Assembly: GCF_000931935.2 (NCBI RefSeq)
Contig: NZ_AZAC01000003.1
Location: 62,001-126,000 of the forward strand
Direction of reading: 5' to 3'
Origin: Dethiosulfatarculus sandiegensis
GTDB lineage: Bacteria > Desulfobacterota > Desulfarculia > Desulfarculales > Desulfarculaceae
DNA: 64,000 bases
Part shown: one piece after another, positions 19,428-27,662 of the stretch
How positions within the stretch are numbered: position 1 is the stretch's first letter
Layout of the letters: the number at the start of each line of letters is the position of its first letter
Translations under genes and position numbers: made by a program
Notes under the pieces: model-generated
The model's database searches: none
Told to the model about the DNA's origin: nothing
Seen by the model: the letters and a program-made list of their open reading frames with translations, nothing else

Positions 19428-19991
19428 TTATGTCTCTCATTTTTTTCTTGGCGAACAATAATAAGCTTGATTCACATGAGATGCGGGAGCTGTTGTCTCT
19501 GTCCACATAAGCACCTTCAGAACACTTACGCAAAAAATGACTAATCGCTTTTGCCTCAAGGCCATTTCTATGGCTTGTCCATTTTGCTGGTCATGTTATG
19601 AGGATCGGCATAAGAACTTGCCCTTAAAGACTGTTAACGCAAATAGTTTGATTCGACAATAGTTGCATCATAGGTTAGTTGGGCGGATATGACGTCCCAA
19701 CCCAAGCTCTGAACATGCCAAGGTCAGGAAAATTGATATTTTTTCACTGGATGAATGATTAGAAAATATCAAAAATTTTGCCACCAGGCCAAATTATGAG
19801 ACGGCATCCTCACCCATCTGCTCATATCAAACCGTGGTTGTGCGTAGCGCCCTGCCAGTACATTTCAAAGAACAACAATCAATATCAAAGTAAGATCACC
19901 CTGAAGGTTTGAAGAGAGGCTGTATTCATCAGCTCGAAGGCCGCTGTTAAGACAACACACTAATAGCTGCACTCTTTAGTAAACTGGAGCT
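19428..19991. other. Intergenic region, possibly with unrecognisable gene debris
   Basis: 564 bases between two broken genes. Short open frames exist on both strands but I cannot match any to a family. No RNA gene, terminator or repeat is evident. Confidence 0.45.
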
Positions 19992-20414
19992 TTATACCGA
20001 GTGGGCTTTTTGGGGCCAGTTGACAAACAACACGCCAACCACAAGGGTTCCTAAACCGAGAAAAAAGGCCCAGCTAAGGCTTTCCCCTAAAAGAAGGACC
20101 CCCAAGATTATTGCCACCGCCGGATTGACGTTCGCATAGACCGCCACCTGTGTTGGCGACAGGCGAGTCAGCGCCAAAGTCCATAGATAAAAGCCAAGGG
20201 CTCCAGAAAAGATGCCCAAAAACCCAATCAGAATAATTGTATTTTTGCCTATCTACGCAATTGACTGGGCAACCCCTTCAACAAGGGCGCCTGGAAGAAG
20301 AAATAAGGTTCCGAACAGCATGGCATATGTAGTTAACGGTTAAGGCCGAATAGCGGGACAGCATCCGAGGCGCCAAGACACCATATATCGCGCCACACAA
20401 GGCTGTCAGCAGCA
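19992..20414 (-). pseudogene. 3' half of an EamA/DMT-family transporter, broken
   Basis: The readable C-terminus (19992-20219) has two hydrophobic helices with the EamA pattern GALGFYLWTLALTRLSPTQV, NPAVAIILGVLLLGE and a charged tail. Upstream text continues the family (ALCGAIYGVLAPRMLSRYS, then YAMLFGTLFLLPGALVEGVA), but it needs a frameshift near 20325 and contains an in-frame TAG near 20254. The first five or so helices are missing. At about 20410 the sequence fuses with a Crp-type fragment. Family members export amino acids or metabolites; this copy is non-functional. Confidence 0.8.
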
Positions 20415-20678
20415 TCAACCCATCTCCGGAGGCTACGTTGCAGATTGATAACTCTCTTCCCTGGACTGATTGTTTATAAACACGGATGTTTCCGGAAAGG
20501 ACAAATGGAAAAAAATGCAGAGTTGGAGGTCTTCAAAGATAGGTTTACCTGCCTTTAAAGTGACCAGCTTGGCATTTAAGAGCGCACTCGAAACGAGTCC
20601 GTGGTTGACTTCCGACAACACCGGGTAAGCCTTGTTAAGCTCTTCCATGATTTCAGGATTTATCATTTCAATCACCAA
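20415..20678 (-). pseudogene. 5' fragment of a Crp/Fnr-family regulator
   Basis: The first ~57 codons (PVLSEVNHGLVSSALLNA, LVTLKAGKPIFEDLQLC) look like the start of a cyclic-nucleotide-binding domain. After a T-run near 20515 the frame shifts by one and the expected continuation appears in the next frame (PFVLSGNIRVYKQSVQGREL, then NVASGDG). The fragment then runs directly into the EamA remnant, so the HTH half is deleted. Crp-like regulators bind effectors through this beta-roll. Confidence 0.75.
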
Positions 20679-21321
20679 TTTGATTAAAGTATGTCAATTT
20701 TATGATTGTTTTTATATCCAGTTATACAGTTAGTGAAAAGATTGTTATTAAAGAGTATCGTCAATAACTCTTAATATGGATAAATTTTACCTGGTCATAA
20801 AGTATTCGACACTCTCAGGGAGAGGCTCCTTCATAACTTTTCAATAGCCTGCAAATAGCGCATTGTTTTAAAAACACACCCTGAACCTTCTGTCGGTTAG
20901 GTACACTTCTCTTGATAAATTTAAGTAGATTAATACCTATCATTATCTGCGAGTAGTCTATTTGGTCAAGGTGAGAATATAATGATAAGTATTTTGCTTT
21001 TTAGAAAAGATCAATATCGGAACAATCGCATTTACTTGCTACCGGTCATTTTGCCAGCGCATGGATAAGGATCAAGATTCCGGGCTGTTAATTCATCCTA
21101 AAAGCCAAAATGGCGAGCTTTCACTAATCTCCAAAACAATTCGCAATCCTTCGCCAACCTGCCAGTGAATTCTCCATCATCCTAACCCAACCTATGCCTT
21201 TTAAGGTGTCCCGGCAAGAGCTGACACAGACGACCACGACCAGTGGCAATCGTTTCTACCTTGGTCGATCGCCGGTATACTCTTTAGTCACTTTTGTGCT
21301 CAGATTTGCCCGAAAATGCCC
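20679..21321. other. AT-rich intergenic region without a supported gene
   Basis: About 640 bases between the Crp fragment and the tRNA-Phe terminator. Nothing recognisable on either strand; a 36-codon frame at about 21062-21172 has no family match. Confidence 0.5.
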
Positions 21322-21370
21322 AAAAAAAGGCCTTAACCGCCTTGGTGTGGTCACCAGGTAGTTAAGGCCT
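21322..21370 (-). terminator. Intrinsic terminator of tRNA-Phe
   Basis: On the minus strand AGGCCTTAAC and GTTAAGGCCT form a 10-bp stem with further pairing inside (CTGGTG/CACCA-type), followed by seven T (A at 21322-21328 on the plus strand). It begins 27 bases after the tRNA 3' end. Confidence 0.9.
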
Positions 21371-21396
21371 AATTTGTTGAATTTAAGGCAAAAAAA

Positions 21397-21472
<76 letters not shown>

Positions 21473-21774
21473 ACACTTTCTTGCTTTTTTGCCTTGCGGT
21501 TTTTGTTCCCGCGAAGCATGGCTCATATATAACGGCCTTGACCTGAGTCGTCAAGAGGCAGTTAAGCCAAAGAATCAGAAAATGTCATTTTTGTTAACAG
21601 CAGCATGGCTATTGGTATTTTGGGCGTAGGTGGGAAAAGTGCCGCAAATCAAGGCTCTTCGCTGTATTAGGTCTGTTTTTTCCGGGATGGCCCCAGTTTT
21701 TAAAGCATTGCAAAAGCTTGTTTGGCATCCAGTGGTTTGTTAAATACTTAAGAATCATATCTTTGGGGGGAGCA

Positions 21775-23298
21775 ATGCTTGCAAGTGTGAATTCCCTGGC
21801 TGTTCTGGGGGTGGATGCCTTTGCCGTCTATGTAGAGGTGGATCTGGCCCCCGGCCTGCCTGCCTTTAATACTGTGGGTCTGCCTGAAGGCGCGGTTCGT
21901 GAATCCAAGGAGAGGGTCCGGGCCGCCTTGACCAATTCCGGTTTTTCTCTCCCTGTAAACCGTATAACCGTCAACCTGGCTCCGGCGAATGTACGCAAGG
22001 AGGGCTCCGGTTTTGATTTGCCCATAGCCCTGGGGATCCTGGCCGCCTCGGGCGTGATCCCTGCCCGGTCCCTGGAAAAGGTGGCGGTGGTGGGTGAGTT
22101 GGCCTTGGATGGGGGCCTGCGGCCGGTAAGGGGCTGCCTGCCCATGGCGGTGACTGCGGCCCGCCTGGGGTTTGAGCACATGATCCTGCCCAAGGTAAAC
22201 GCGCCGGAGGCCTCTGTGGTCGAGGGTGTTTATGTGCTCGGTGCGGAAAGTCTGACCCAGGTGGTGGAACACCTTTTAGAGCGGGAGAAGTTGAACCCGG
22301 TGGTATCCGATCCCCATCTCCTGGCCGGAACCGAAAATTACGATCTGGATATGCAGGATGTAAGGGGGCAGGAACAGGCCAAGCGCGCCCTGACTATTGC
22401 CGCGGCTGGGGGGCACAACATACTTATGGTGGGGTCTCCGGGTAGCGGCAAGACCATGCTGGCCAAACGTCTGGCCACTATTCTGCCGCCCCTGAGCTTT
22501 GAAGAGGCGGTTGAGGTTACCCAGGTGGCCAGTGTGGCGGGCACCCTGGAGGATGACCAGGCCCTGGTGACCAGGCGTCCTTTCCGTGCGCCTCACCATA
22601 CCATCAGCTACGCCGGTCTGGTCGGCGGGGGCAGTTTTCCCCGTCCTGGTGAAGTGAGCCTGGCCCACCATGGGGTTTTGTTTTTGGATGAGCTGCCCGA
22701 GTTTAAAAAAAGCGTGCTCGAGGTAATGCGCCAGCCCTTGGAATCCGGGGAAGTGGTGGTGACCAGGGCCGCGGCCTCGGTCTGTTTTCCAGCCCGATTC
22801 ATGCTGGTGGCCGCTATGAACCCTTGTCCCTGCGGCTATTACGGAGACCCCAACCGGGCCTGCACCTGTAGTCCGGGAAGGGTGCAGGAATACAGAAACC
22901 GGGTTAGCGGGCCTTTATTGGATAGGATAGACCTCCAGGTGGAGGTGCCCGCGGTTCCGTTTAAGGATCTTAACACCAAGACCTGCGGCCCCACCTCAGC
23001 CGAATACACGGAACAGGTCTTAGAGGCCAGGGGCATCCAGCAAAAGCGCCTGGCAGCCGAGGGCGTGTTTTGTAACGCCCAGATGAACACCCGCCTCACG
23101 CGCAAGCACTGCCGCTTGACCTCAGACGGAATAAAGGTGCTTGAAATGGCCATGGATCGCTTCAAGCTTTCGGCCAGGGCCTATGGCCGCATTTTAAAGA
23201 TTGCCCGCACCATAGCCGATCTGGCCGGAGCCAAGGATATCGGATTGTCCCATGTGTCCGAGGCGATCAGTTATCGGAGTTTGGATAGGGGGATTTAG
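21775..23298 (+). CDS. comM: YifB/ComM-family magnesium-chelatase-like AAA+ ATPase
   Basis: 507 residues, the usual family length, from the ATG at 21775 (MLASVNSLAVLG) with a GGGGGGAG run just upstream; a longer frame from 21718 adds atypical residues. The N-terminal ChlI-like domain (VEVDLAPGLPAFNTVGLP, ESKERVRAAL) is followed by the ATPase (Walker A GSPGSGKTML, LFLDELPEF Walker B, RAPHHTISYAGLVGGG) and a C-terminal lid with FKLSARAYGRILKIARTIAD. A Cys cluster (PCPCGYYGDPNRACTCS) is typical. In studied bacteria ComM is a branch-migration helicase in natural transformation. The stop codon lies inside the duplicated tip of the RAYT element inserted right behind it. Confidence 0.95.
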   Translation: MLASVNSLAVLGVDAFAVYVEVDLAPGLPAFNTVGLPEGAVRESKERVRAALTNSGFSLPVNRITVNLAPANVRKEGSGFDLPIALGILAASGVIPARSLEKVAVVGELALDGGLRPVRGCLPMAVTAARLGFEHMILPKVNAPEASVVEGVYVLGAESLTQVVEHLLEREKLNPVVSDPHLLAGTENYDLDMQDVRGQEQAKRALTIAAAGGHNILMVGSPGSGKTMLAKRLATILPPLSFEEAVEVTQVASVAGTLEDDQALVTRRPFRAPHHTISYAGLVGGGSFPRPGEVSLAHHGVLFLDELPEFKKSVLEVMRQPLESGEVVVTRAAASVCFPARFMLVAAMNPCPCGYYGDPNRACTCSPGRVQEYRNRVSGPLLDRIDLQVEVPAVPFKDLNTKTCGPTSAEYTEQVLEARGIQQKRLAAEGVFCNAQMNTRLTRKHCRLTSDGIKVLEMAMDRFKLSARAYGRILKIARTIADLAGAKDIGLSHVSEAISYRSLDRGI

Positions 23299-23329
23299 AA
23301 AAGGGGTCAGGATTTAGAAAAGGGGTCAG
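23291..23329. repeat. 19-bp tandem duplication spanning the comM 3' end and RAYT element 1
   Basis: GGATTTAGAAAAGGGGTCA occurs at 23291-23309 and again at 23310-23328, then GGAGCC of the element follows. Each unit joins five or six bases of host sequence (end of comM, including its TAG) to the conserved element tip GAAAAGGGGTCAGG. Confidence 0.9.
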
Positions 23330-24045
23330 GAGCCTTTTATGCCAAGACCATTGCGCGCATCCAAAGGCGGTGTCGTTTATCATGTCATTAATCGTGCCAA
23401 CACCCGCATGACAATTTTCGAAAATGAATCCGATTACCAAGCGTTTGAAAAGGCTATTGTGGAGGCGCACGAACGTCGGCCAATACGCATCATTGATTAT
23501 TGCATTATGCCTAATCATTGGCACATGGTGTTGTGGCCGGAACAAGATGCTGATTTATCGGCTTTTTTAGGTTGGCTGACCATGACGCACACACAGCGTT
23601 GGCATGCAAATCACGGAACTACCGGCAGCGGACATTTATATCAGGGGCGGTTCAAAAGTTTTCCGGTTCAAACTGACAGGCATTATTACACTGTCTGCAG
23701 GTATGTTGTCCGCAATCCTGTTCGGGCCGGTTTGGTGGACCGCGCTGAAAAATGGCCCTGGTCAAGTGTTGGCCTTAAGCAATCTGTAAACAGTAAGACA
23801 GCTGGTTTGCTCAGTGACGGACCTCTGGAGCGGCCAATTGATTGGCTTGAATTTGTAAACCAACCTGAAACAGATTCAGACCTGGCCTCTTTGCGTGAAT
23901 CCATTCAGCGGGGCAGGCCTTTCGGGGAGATGGATTGGCTCAAAAGAGTTGTTAAAGATTTTGGTATGGAATCGACTTTACGTCCGAGGGGTCGACCCCG
24001 TAAGAGTGTAAATTGACGACAATAAAAAGGCTCCTGACCCCTTTA
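23299..24045 (+). mobile_element. RAYT (REP-associated tyrosine transposase) element, copy 1
   Basis: The transposase gene is bracketed by inverted repeats: AAAAGGGGTCAGGAGCCTT (from 23318) on the left and AAGGCTCCTGACCCCTTTA (24027-24045) on the right, 18 of 19 matching. Each end can itself fold through AAAAGG/CCTTTT into a small hairpin, as ends of IS200/IS605-like and REP elements do. It sits between the comM stop codon and the end of the convergent DUF169 gene. No target duplication of the DDE type is seen. Confidence 0.85.
23339..24016 (+). CDS. REP-associated tyrosine transposase (Y1/HUH type), intact copy 1
   Basis: 225 residues of the Y1_Tnp fold. The metal-binding HUH motif is NHWHMVLW (about 60-67) and the catalytic Tyr is in CRYVVRNPVRAGLV (about 122-135). 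Other family text: GGVVYHVINRAN, GSGHLYQGRFKSFPV and WPWSSV. A basic C-terminal tail (RPRGRPRKSVN) is probably for hairpin DNA binding. The ATG is preceded by AGGAG with six-base spacing, and that AGGAG is part of the element's terminal inverted repeat. RAYTs cut and join single-stranded REP hairpins. Nearly identical to copy 2. Confidence 0.93.
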   Translation: MPRPLRASKGGVVYHVINRANTRMTIFENESDYQAFEKAIVEAHERRPIRIIDYCIMPNHWHMVLWPEQDADLSAFLGWLTMTHTQRWHANHGTTGSGHLYQGRFKSFPVQTDRHYYTVCRYVVRNPVRAGLVDRAEKWPWSSVGLKQSVNSKTAGLLSDGPLERPIDWLEFVNQPETDSDLASLRESIQRGRPFGEMDWLKRVVKDFGMESTLRPRGRPRKSVN

Positions 24046-24052
24046 CCTGTGG

Positions 24053-24781
24053 TTAAAAACTTGTCGGGTTTTTAAAGTTTTTGTCAAGAAAACTGCCTTC
24101 AATATTATTCACCATTTCAACAAACCGATTGGCGGGGGCTGAAAACATAATCATATCATCTGGGACAAAATGTCGGGCTAAAACATCCATCAATCCGACA
24201 ATACACTTTGGCTGTTTCTTGAACTTTTGGTCATAGGGAGTGGAGAAAGCCGATTGACATGCCGAAGCGTCAGGTATCAGGGTACCGCTTTTCTCCCGGT
24301 CATAACTTGCCAGTCCAGCCAAATTTGCCAGACCTGTAATATCCGGAAACAGATTGACTACTTCGATTTCCTTGTTTTCGTGGATCGTTTCAATTTTTTC
24401 AAAGTACAAGAATTTTTCCGGCGGAGTATGAATCTCTGCCACGTAGTCCCGATAATACGCCTGGGCAAGGGTGCACGATTTTTTAAAACGTTCGGTTTCG
24501 GCGATAAATTTTCCTTTATCGTCCGCTGGTGGTACGAAACCGCCAAATTCCTGTATCCCTGGGCAGGCTTTCCCATTGTCTGCCGAGAACTGAATTCTTT
24601 TTCCTTTCTTTATGACAATTGCCCAATACATAAACATACAAACCCATCTATCTTTTTTAAAGATAAATGAATTTTCTATGTTATCGGCGGCAAAATACCA
24701 ACCTGTTGCGGGATATTTAAACGATAATACTTCCGATAAGTTATAGAGTCTATCTTTGACTATTTTGGCTTTCATTAACAT
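24053..24781 (-). CDS. DUF169 family protein
   Basis: 242 residues, soluble. VNLFPDITGLANLAGLASYD followed by DASACQSAFSTPYD is the signature of DUF169 proteins, which are uncharacterised and common in anaerobes; some are annotated ArCR. Cysteines in CMFMYW, KACPG, KSCTLAQA, ASACQS and PKCIVG may bind a metal (inference). GGGAG sits just before ATG 24781, and the second ATG (24775) has better spacing. The stop is eight bases from the right end of RAYT copy 1, so the element landed just after the gene; the C-terminus (GSFLDKNFKNP) looks close to the normal family end. Confidence 0.8.
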   Translation of the reverse strand: MLMKAKIVKDRLYNLSEVLSFKYPATGWYFAADNIENSFIFKKDRWVCMFMYWAIVIKKGKRIQFSADNGKACPGIQEFGGFVPPADDKGKFIAETERFKKSCTLAQAYYRDYVAEIHTPPEKFLYFEKIETIHENKEIEVVNLFPDITGLANLAGLASYDREKSGTLIPDASACQSAFSTPYDQKFKKQPKCIVGLMDVLARHFVPDDMIMFSAPANRFVEMVNNIEGSFLDKNFKNPTSF

Positions 24782-24948
24782 TTACTCCCTACTAATTTAC
24801 TCTCACAATCCCTATTCCCAGATCAGAACCGGCTACTTTCAATATTTGATTAACGAAAAACTAAAATAGATTTTAAATGCAATGAGACCTTTTCAATTCA
24901 CACCTTTAAGTTGCTCAACAGTGCGATTAAGAAATTATTGTGTGGCAA

Positions 24949-25374
24949 TTACCAGTTTTTTGGACCGTTTTTAAGGGTCATTTGGCCTGTCGAGGGATTC
25001 AATTGATGGCAGGACAGGCACTTGCCTTGATAATATTTAATGAAGTCGTTTTTAGCGGAAAGTTTATGATAGTGGACTTTGTGGGAAATGACACTCATCG
25101 TTTCGGCTTCTTTATCTTCCCCGTGACACTTTTTACAGCTTCTTGGTACAGTAAGGTTTTCTTTATTGATGTCTGGATGGTCAGGATAATATTTCTTTAA
25201 TCTTACGTTTATACGATAATCCAGATTACCGCTTTGAACGTGGCAATCAACACACCCATGGGGATACTTATCTTCAATCGTGATTCCATATAACTTAGGA
25301 GTCTGTTGCGCCAAAGCTGTAGAACAAAAATAGGTCGCTCCCATCAACAACAGAAAAAACTTGACTGTTTTCAC
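24949..25374 (-). CDS. Periplasmic triheme c-type cytochrome
   Basis: 141 residues with a signal peptide (hydrophobic 5-20, ALA cleavage near 22). Three haem-c motifs: CVDCH (41-45), CKKCH (80-84) and CLSCH (119-123). Extra histidines at about 98-103 (SHKVHYHK) could be distal ligands. Small multihaem cytochromes of this kind carry electrons in the periplasm of anaerobic respirers; the partner is unknown. It is flanked by a DUF169 gene and an AraC/GyrI regulator on the same strand. Confidence 0.9.
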   Translation of the reverse strand: MKTVKFFLLLMGATYFCSTALAQQTPKLYGITIEDKYPHGCVDCHVQSGNLDYRINVRLKKYYPDHPDINKENLTVPRSCKKCHGEDKEAETMSVISHKVHYHKLSAKNDFIKYYQGKCLSCHQLNPSTGQMTLKNGPKNW

Positions 25375-25622
25375 GTCAATCTCCTGAGCAATAATTAGGG
25401 GAAATATAAGATTGGTACCTCCCTATTTTAGACGGCTTGTTTTATTGCGCATAGCTTTTTCGGGTGCGCTACTTGTGTGGATTAGCTCCACAGGCAACCC
25501 GTATCGATGACTCTATATATCGAAGTGACACAAATCTTTTCAATTCATGCTTTTCAATTGTCCAAACGTGCTATTTTTTGTCTTACTGTTAAACGGGTTT
25601 CATAACAGCGTCCGGAAAAAGG

Positions 25623-26537
25623 TCAAACCGCTTTAACTGGTATACAGATGTCGACATCAAAAAAATGATTTCCATTGATTATTTTTTTCCCGTGACATCT
25701 CTCGAATGATTCCCGATCGTCCCATTCATACCCGCTATTAATAAGCCATTCGGAAAATATCCAACTCCAGGCGCCTGCGAATTCATCCCTTTTCAGCAGA
25801 AAGCGGCAGACAGCAAATTTGCCCCCGGATATTTTGCTTATCCCGACAGATCCTGACGGGGCGACAGAATTCATGACCGGAATCCCAACCATGACTCTTA
25901 GATTTTTATCTTCCGTGATGTTGGGATCGTCATGGTATATATGCCATTCGATAGTCTCTTCATTGATCAACTCACGTGCGGCAGCCCACCGGAGGAGCCG
26001 GGTGTAAAGTCTCCCGTATAAAATTTCATCGTCATGGTAGGGGCCGGTTTTTCGAAGGTAGGCGAAGGTCAAGGGACGGATATCTTCAATAGCAACCTGC
26101 CAAATAGCGTTTACTAAATGGTACGTCCAGACAGGTGAACCCCGATTAATGGAAAATCCATCGCGTTCAATTTGTACTGGTGTTGATTCGTAAACAGAAT
26201 AACCGGCCGACTTATTCCGCCATTCAGTCGCAGTCATTTTAAAATGGTTTTTAAAGCTTTTTGCAAATGAGGAAGGGTTCTCAAAACCGCACACCAGTGC
26301 GACATCGGTAATAGATACGTTTAAATTTCCCTGGAGCAGTGCAGCGGATTTTTCTAGTCTTAATCTCTTGATATATTGATAGACGGATTCCCCCATATAA
26401 TCACTGAAAATGCGATTAAAATGAAATTTTGAATAACACGCGACTTCTGAAAGTTGTTTAAGAGAAAGTTCCTCATTAAGGTTTGCTTGAATATAGTCAA
26501 CAACCCGATTCATACTCGCTTCATATAACTCGTTCAT
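25623..26537 (-). CDS. AraC-family regulator with GyrI-like effector domain
   Basis: 304 residues from ATG 26537 (GGTG eight bases upstream; a GTG nine bases earlier is also in frame). The N-terminal two HTH motifs (LSLKQLSEVACYSKFHFNRI and ITDVALVCGFENPSSFAKSF) are AraC type, as in the Rob/SoxS-like arrangement where DNA binding comes first. The C-terminal ~150 residues are a GyrI/AraC effector-binding-like domain (SVAPSGSVGISKISGGKFAV, WLINSGYEWDDRESFE, DVDICIPVK). Such proteins sense small hydrophobic or cationic compounds. It may control the neighbouring cytochrome gene or itself (inference). Confidence 0.92.
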   Translation of the reverse strand: MNELYEASMNRVVDYIQANLNEELSLKQLSEVACYSKFHFNRIFSDYMGESVYQYIKRLRLEKSAALLQGNLNVSITDVALVCGFENPSSFAKSFKNHFKMTATEWRNKSAGYSVYESTPVQIERDGFSINRGSPVWTYHLVNAIWQVAIEDIRPLTFAYLRKTGPYHDDEILYGRLYTRLLRWAAARELINEETIEWHIYHDDPNITEDKNLRVMVGIPVMNSVAPSGSVGISKISGGKFAVCRFLLKRDEFAGAWSWIFSEWLINSGYEWDDRESFERCHGKKIINGNHFFDVDICIPVKAV

Positions 26538-26622
26538 GTTGATCACACCAATTAAAGCCTTTTTACCCTGTAATTATCATTATCCTTAAAAGCAGCAATC
26601 GTCAAAGATTCTAAAGGCATGC

Positions 26623-26740
26623 TTAACTGATTACATCTGGCCCGCCAACGTTACGAATTTTATATACCTTCCCATGATACTCTATGATAAATTTTTGACC
26701 TTCGTCAATTGGAAGATCGAGGATTTCTAACTTATTTATA
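26623..26740 (-). pseudogene. C-terminal stub of an unknown gene cut by RAYT copy 2
   Basis: On the minus strand an open frame enters from the element junction and codes about 38 residues (LEILDLPIDEGQKFIIEYHG, then KVYKIRNVGGP) before TAA at 26623-26625. The text looks like real protein but there is no start codon, so the 5' part seems to have been lost or displaced when the element arrived. Family not recognised. Confidence 0.4.
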
Positions 26741-26778
26741 TCGGGGAAAAGGGGTCAGGTCGGGGAAAAGGGGTCAGG
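26741..26778. repeat. 19-bp tandem duplication at the left junction of RAYT copy 2
   Basis: TCGGGGAAAAGGGGTCAGG is present at 26741-26759 and 26760-26778. The 14 right-hand bases are the element tip found in copies 1 and 3; the five left-hand bases (TCGGG) differ from those of copy 1 (ATTTA) and look like host flank. Confidence 0.9.
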
Positions 26779-27493
26779 AGCCTTTTATGCCACGACCGTT
26801 GCGCGCATCCAAAGGCGGTGTCGTTTATCACGTCATTAATCGTGCCAACGCCCGCACGACCATTTTCGAAAATGAATCCGATTACCAAGCGCTTGAAAAG
26901 GTTATTGGGGAGGCACACGAGCGTCGGCCAATACGCATCATTGATTATTGCATTATGCCGAATCATTGGCACATGGTGTTGTGGCCGGAACAAGATGGTG
27001 ATTTATCGGCTTTTTTAGGTTGGCTGACCATGACGCACACACAGCGTTGGCATGCAAATCACGGAACTACCGGCAGCGGACATCTATATCAGGGGCGGTT
27101 CAAAAGTTTTCCGGTTCAAACTGACAGGCATTATTACACTGTCGGCAGGTATGTTGTCCGCAATCCTGTTCGGGCCGGTTTGGTGGACCGCGCTGAGAAA
27201 TGGCCCTGGTCAAGTGTTGGCCTTAAGCAATCTGTAAACAGTAAGACAGCTGGTTTGCTCAGTGACGGACCTCTGGAGCGGCCAATTGAGTGGCTTGAAT
27301 TTGTAAACCAACCTGAAACAGATTCAGACCTGGCCTCTTTGCGTGAATCCATTCAGCGGGGCAGGCCTTTCGGGGAGATGGATTGGCTCAAAAGAGTTGT
27401 TAAAGATTTTGGTATGGAATCGACTTTAGGTCCGAGGGGGCGACCCCGTAAGAGTGTAAATTGACGACAATAAGAAGGCTCCTGACCCCTTTT
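26746..27493 (+). mobile_element. RAYT element, copy 2
   Basis: Same architecture as copy 1: left repeat AAAAGGGGTCAGGAGCCTT (from 26766) and right repeat AAGGCTCCTGACCCCTTTT (27475-27493), a perfect 19-bp inverted pair. It lies between the AraC/GyrI gene and the 3' end of the large hybrid kinase gene. Confidence 0.87.
26787..27464 (+). CDS. REP-associated tyrosine transposase, intact copy 2
   Basis: 225 residues starting at ATG 26787 (frames extending to 26709 only read through the element tip). Differs from copy 1 at about a dozen residues and keeps the HUH motif (NHWHMVLW), the catalytic Tyr region (GRYVVRNPVRAGLV) and the basic tail. AGGAG of the terminal repeat again serves as ribosome-binding site. 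The very high identity to copy 1 implies recent movement within this genome. Confidence 0.93.
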   Translation: MPRPLRASKGGVVYHVINRANARTTIFENESDYQALEKVIGEAHERRPIRIIDYCIMPNHWHMVLWPEQDGDLSAFLGWLTMTHTQRWHANHGTTGSGHLYQGRFKSFPVQTDRHYYTVGRYVVRNPVRAGLVDRAEKWPWSSVGLKQSVNSKTAGLLSDGPLERPIEWLEFVNQPETDSDLASLRESIQRGRPFGEMDWLKRVVKDFGMESTLGPRGRPRKSVN

Positions 27494-27593
27494 CGCTCAT
27501 ACTGATGGGCTGCCAGGAACCTCCACAACAATACATTGCGAATCCTTAAGTAACAGGAATCCCCAACGCGATATGCGCACCTTTCATTTTTCA

Positions 27594-27616
27594 AATTCCT
27601 GGATTGTCCAGGAATT
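27594..27616. terminator. Perfect 10-bp inverted repeat beyond the hybrid kinase gene
   Basis: AATTCCTGGA, loop TTG, TCCAGGAATT. It lies about 47 bases past the kinase stop on the minus strand; no T-tract, so the terminator role is tentative. Confidence 0.5.
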
Positions 27617-27662
27617 GTTCAGTACTACGTACGTGGTGCTTGATGTTCAAGAGTTAGGATGA

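Noticed and set aside
9457..20678. Sequencing error as the general cause of the broken frames.
   Set aside because: Neighbouring long genes (828-9035, 12784-16957, 21775-23298) have intact frames. The broken genes also carry deletions, fusions and stops, so real decay is more likely, although single sites such as the amber at 19227 could still be errors.
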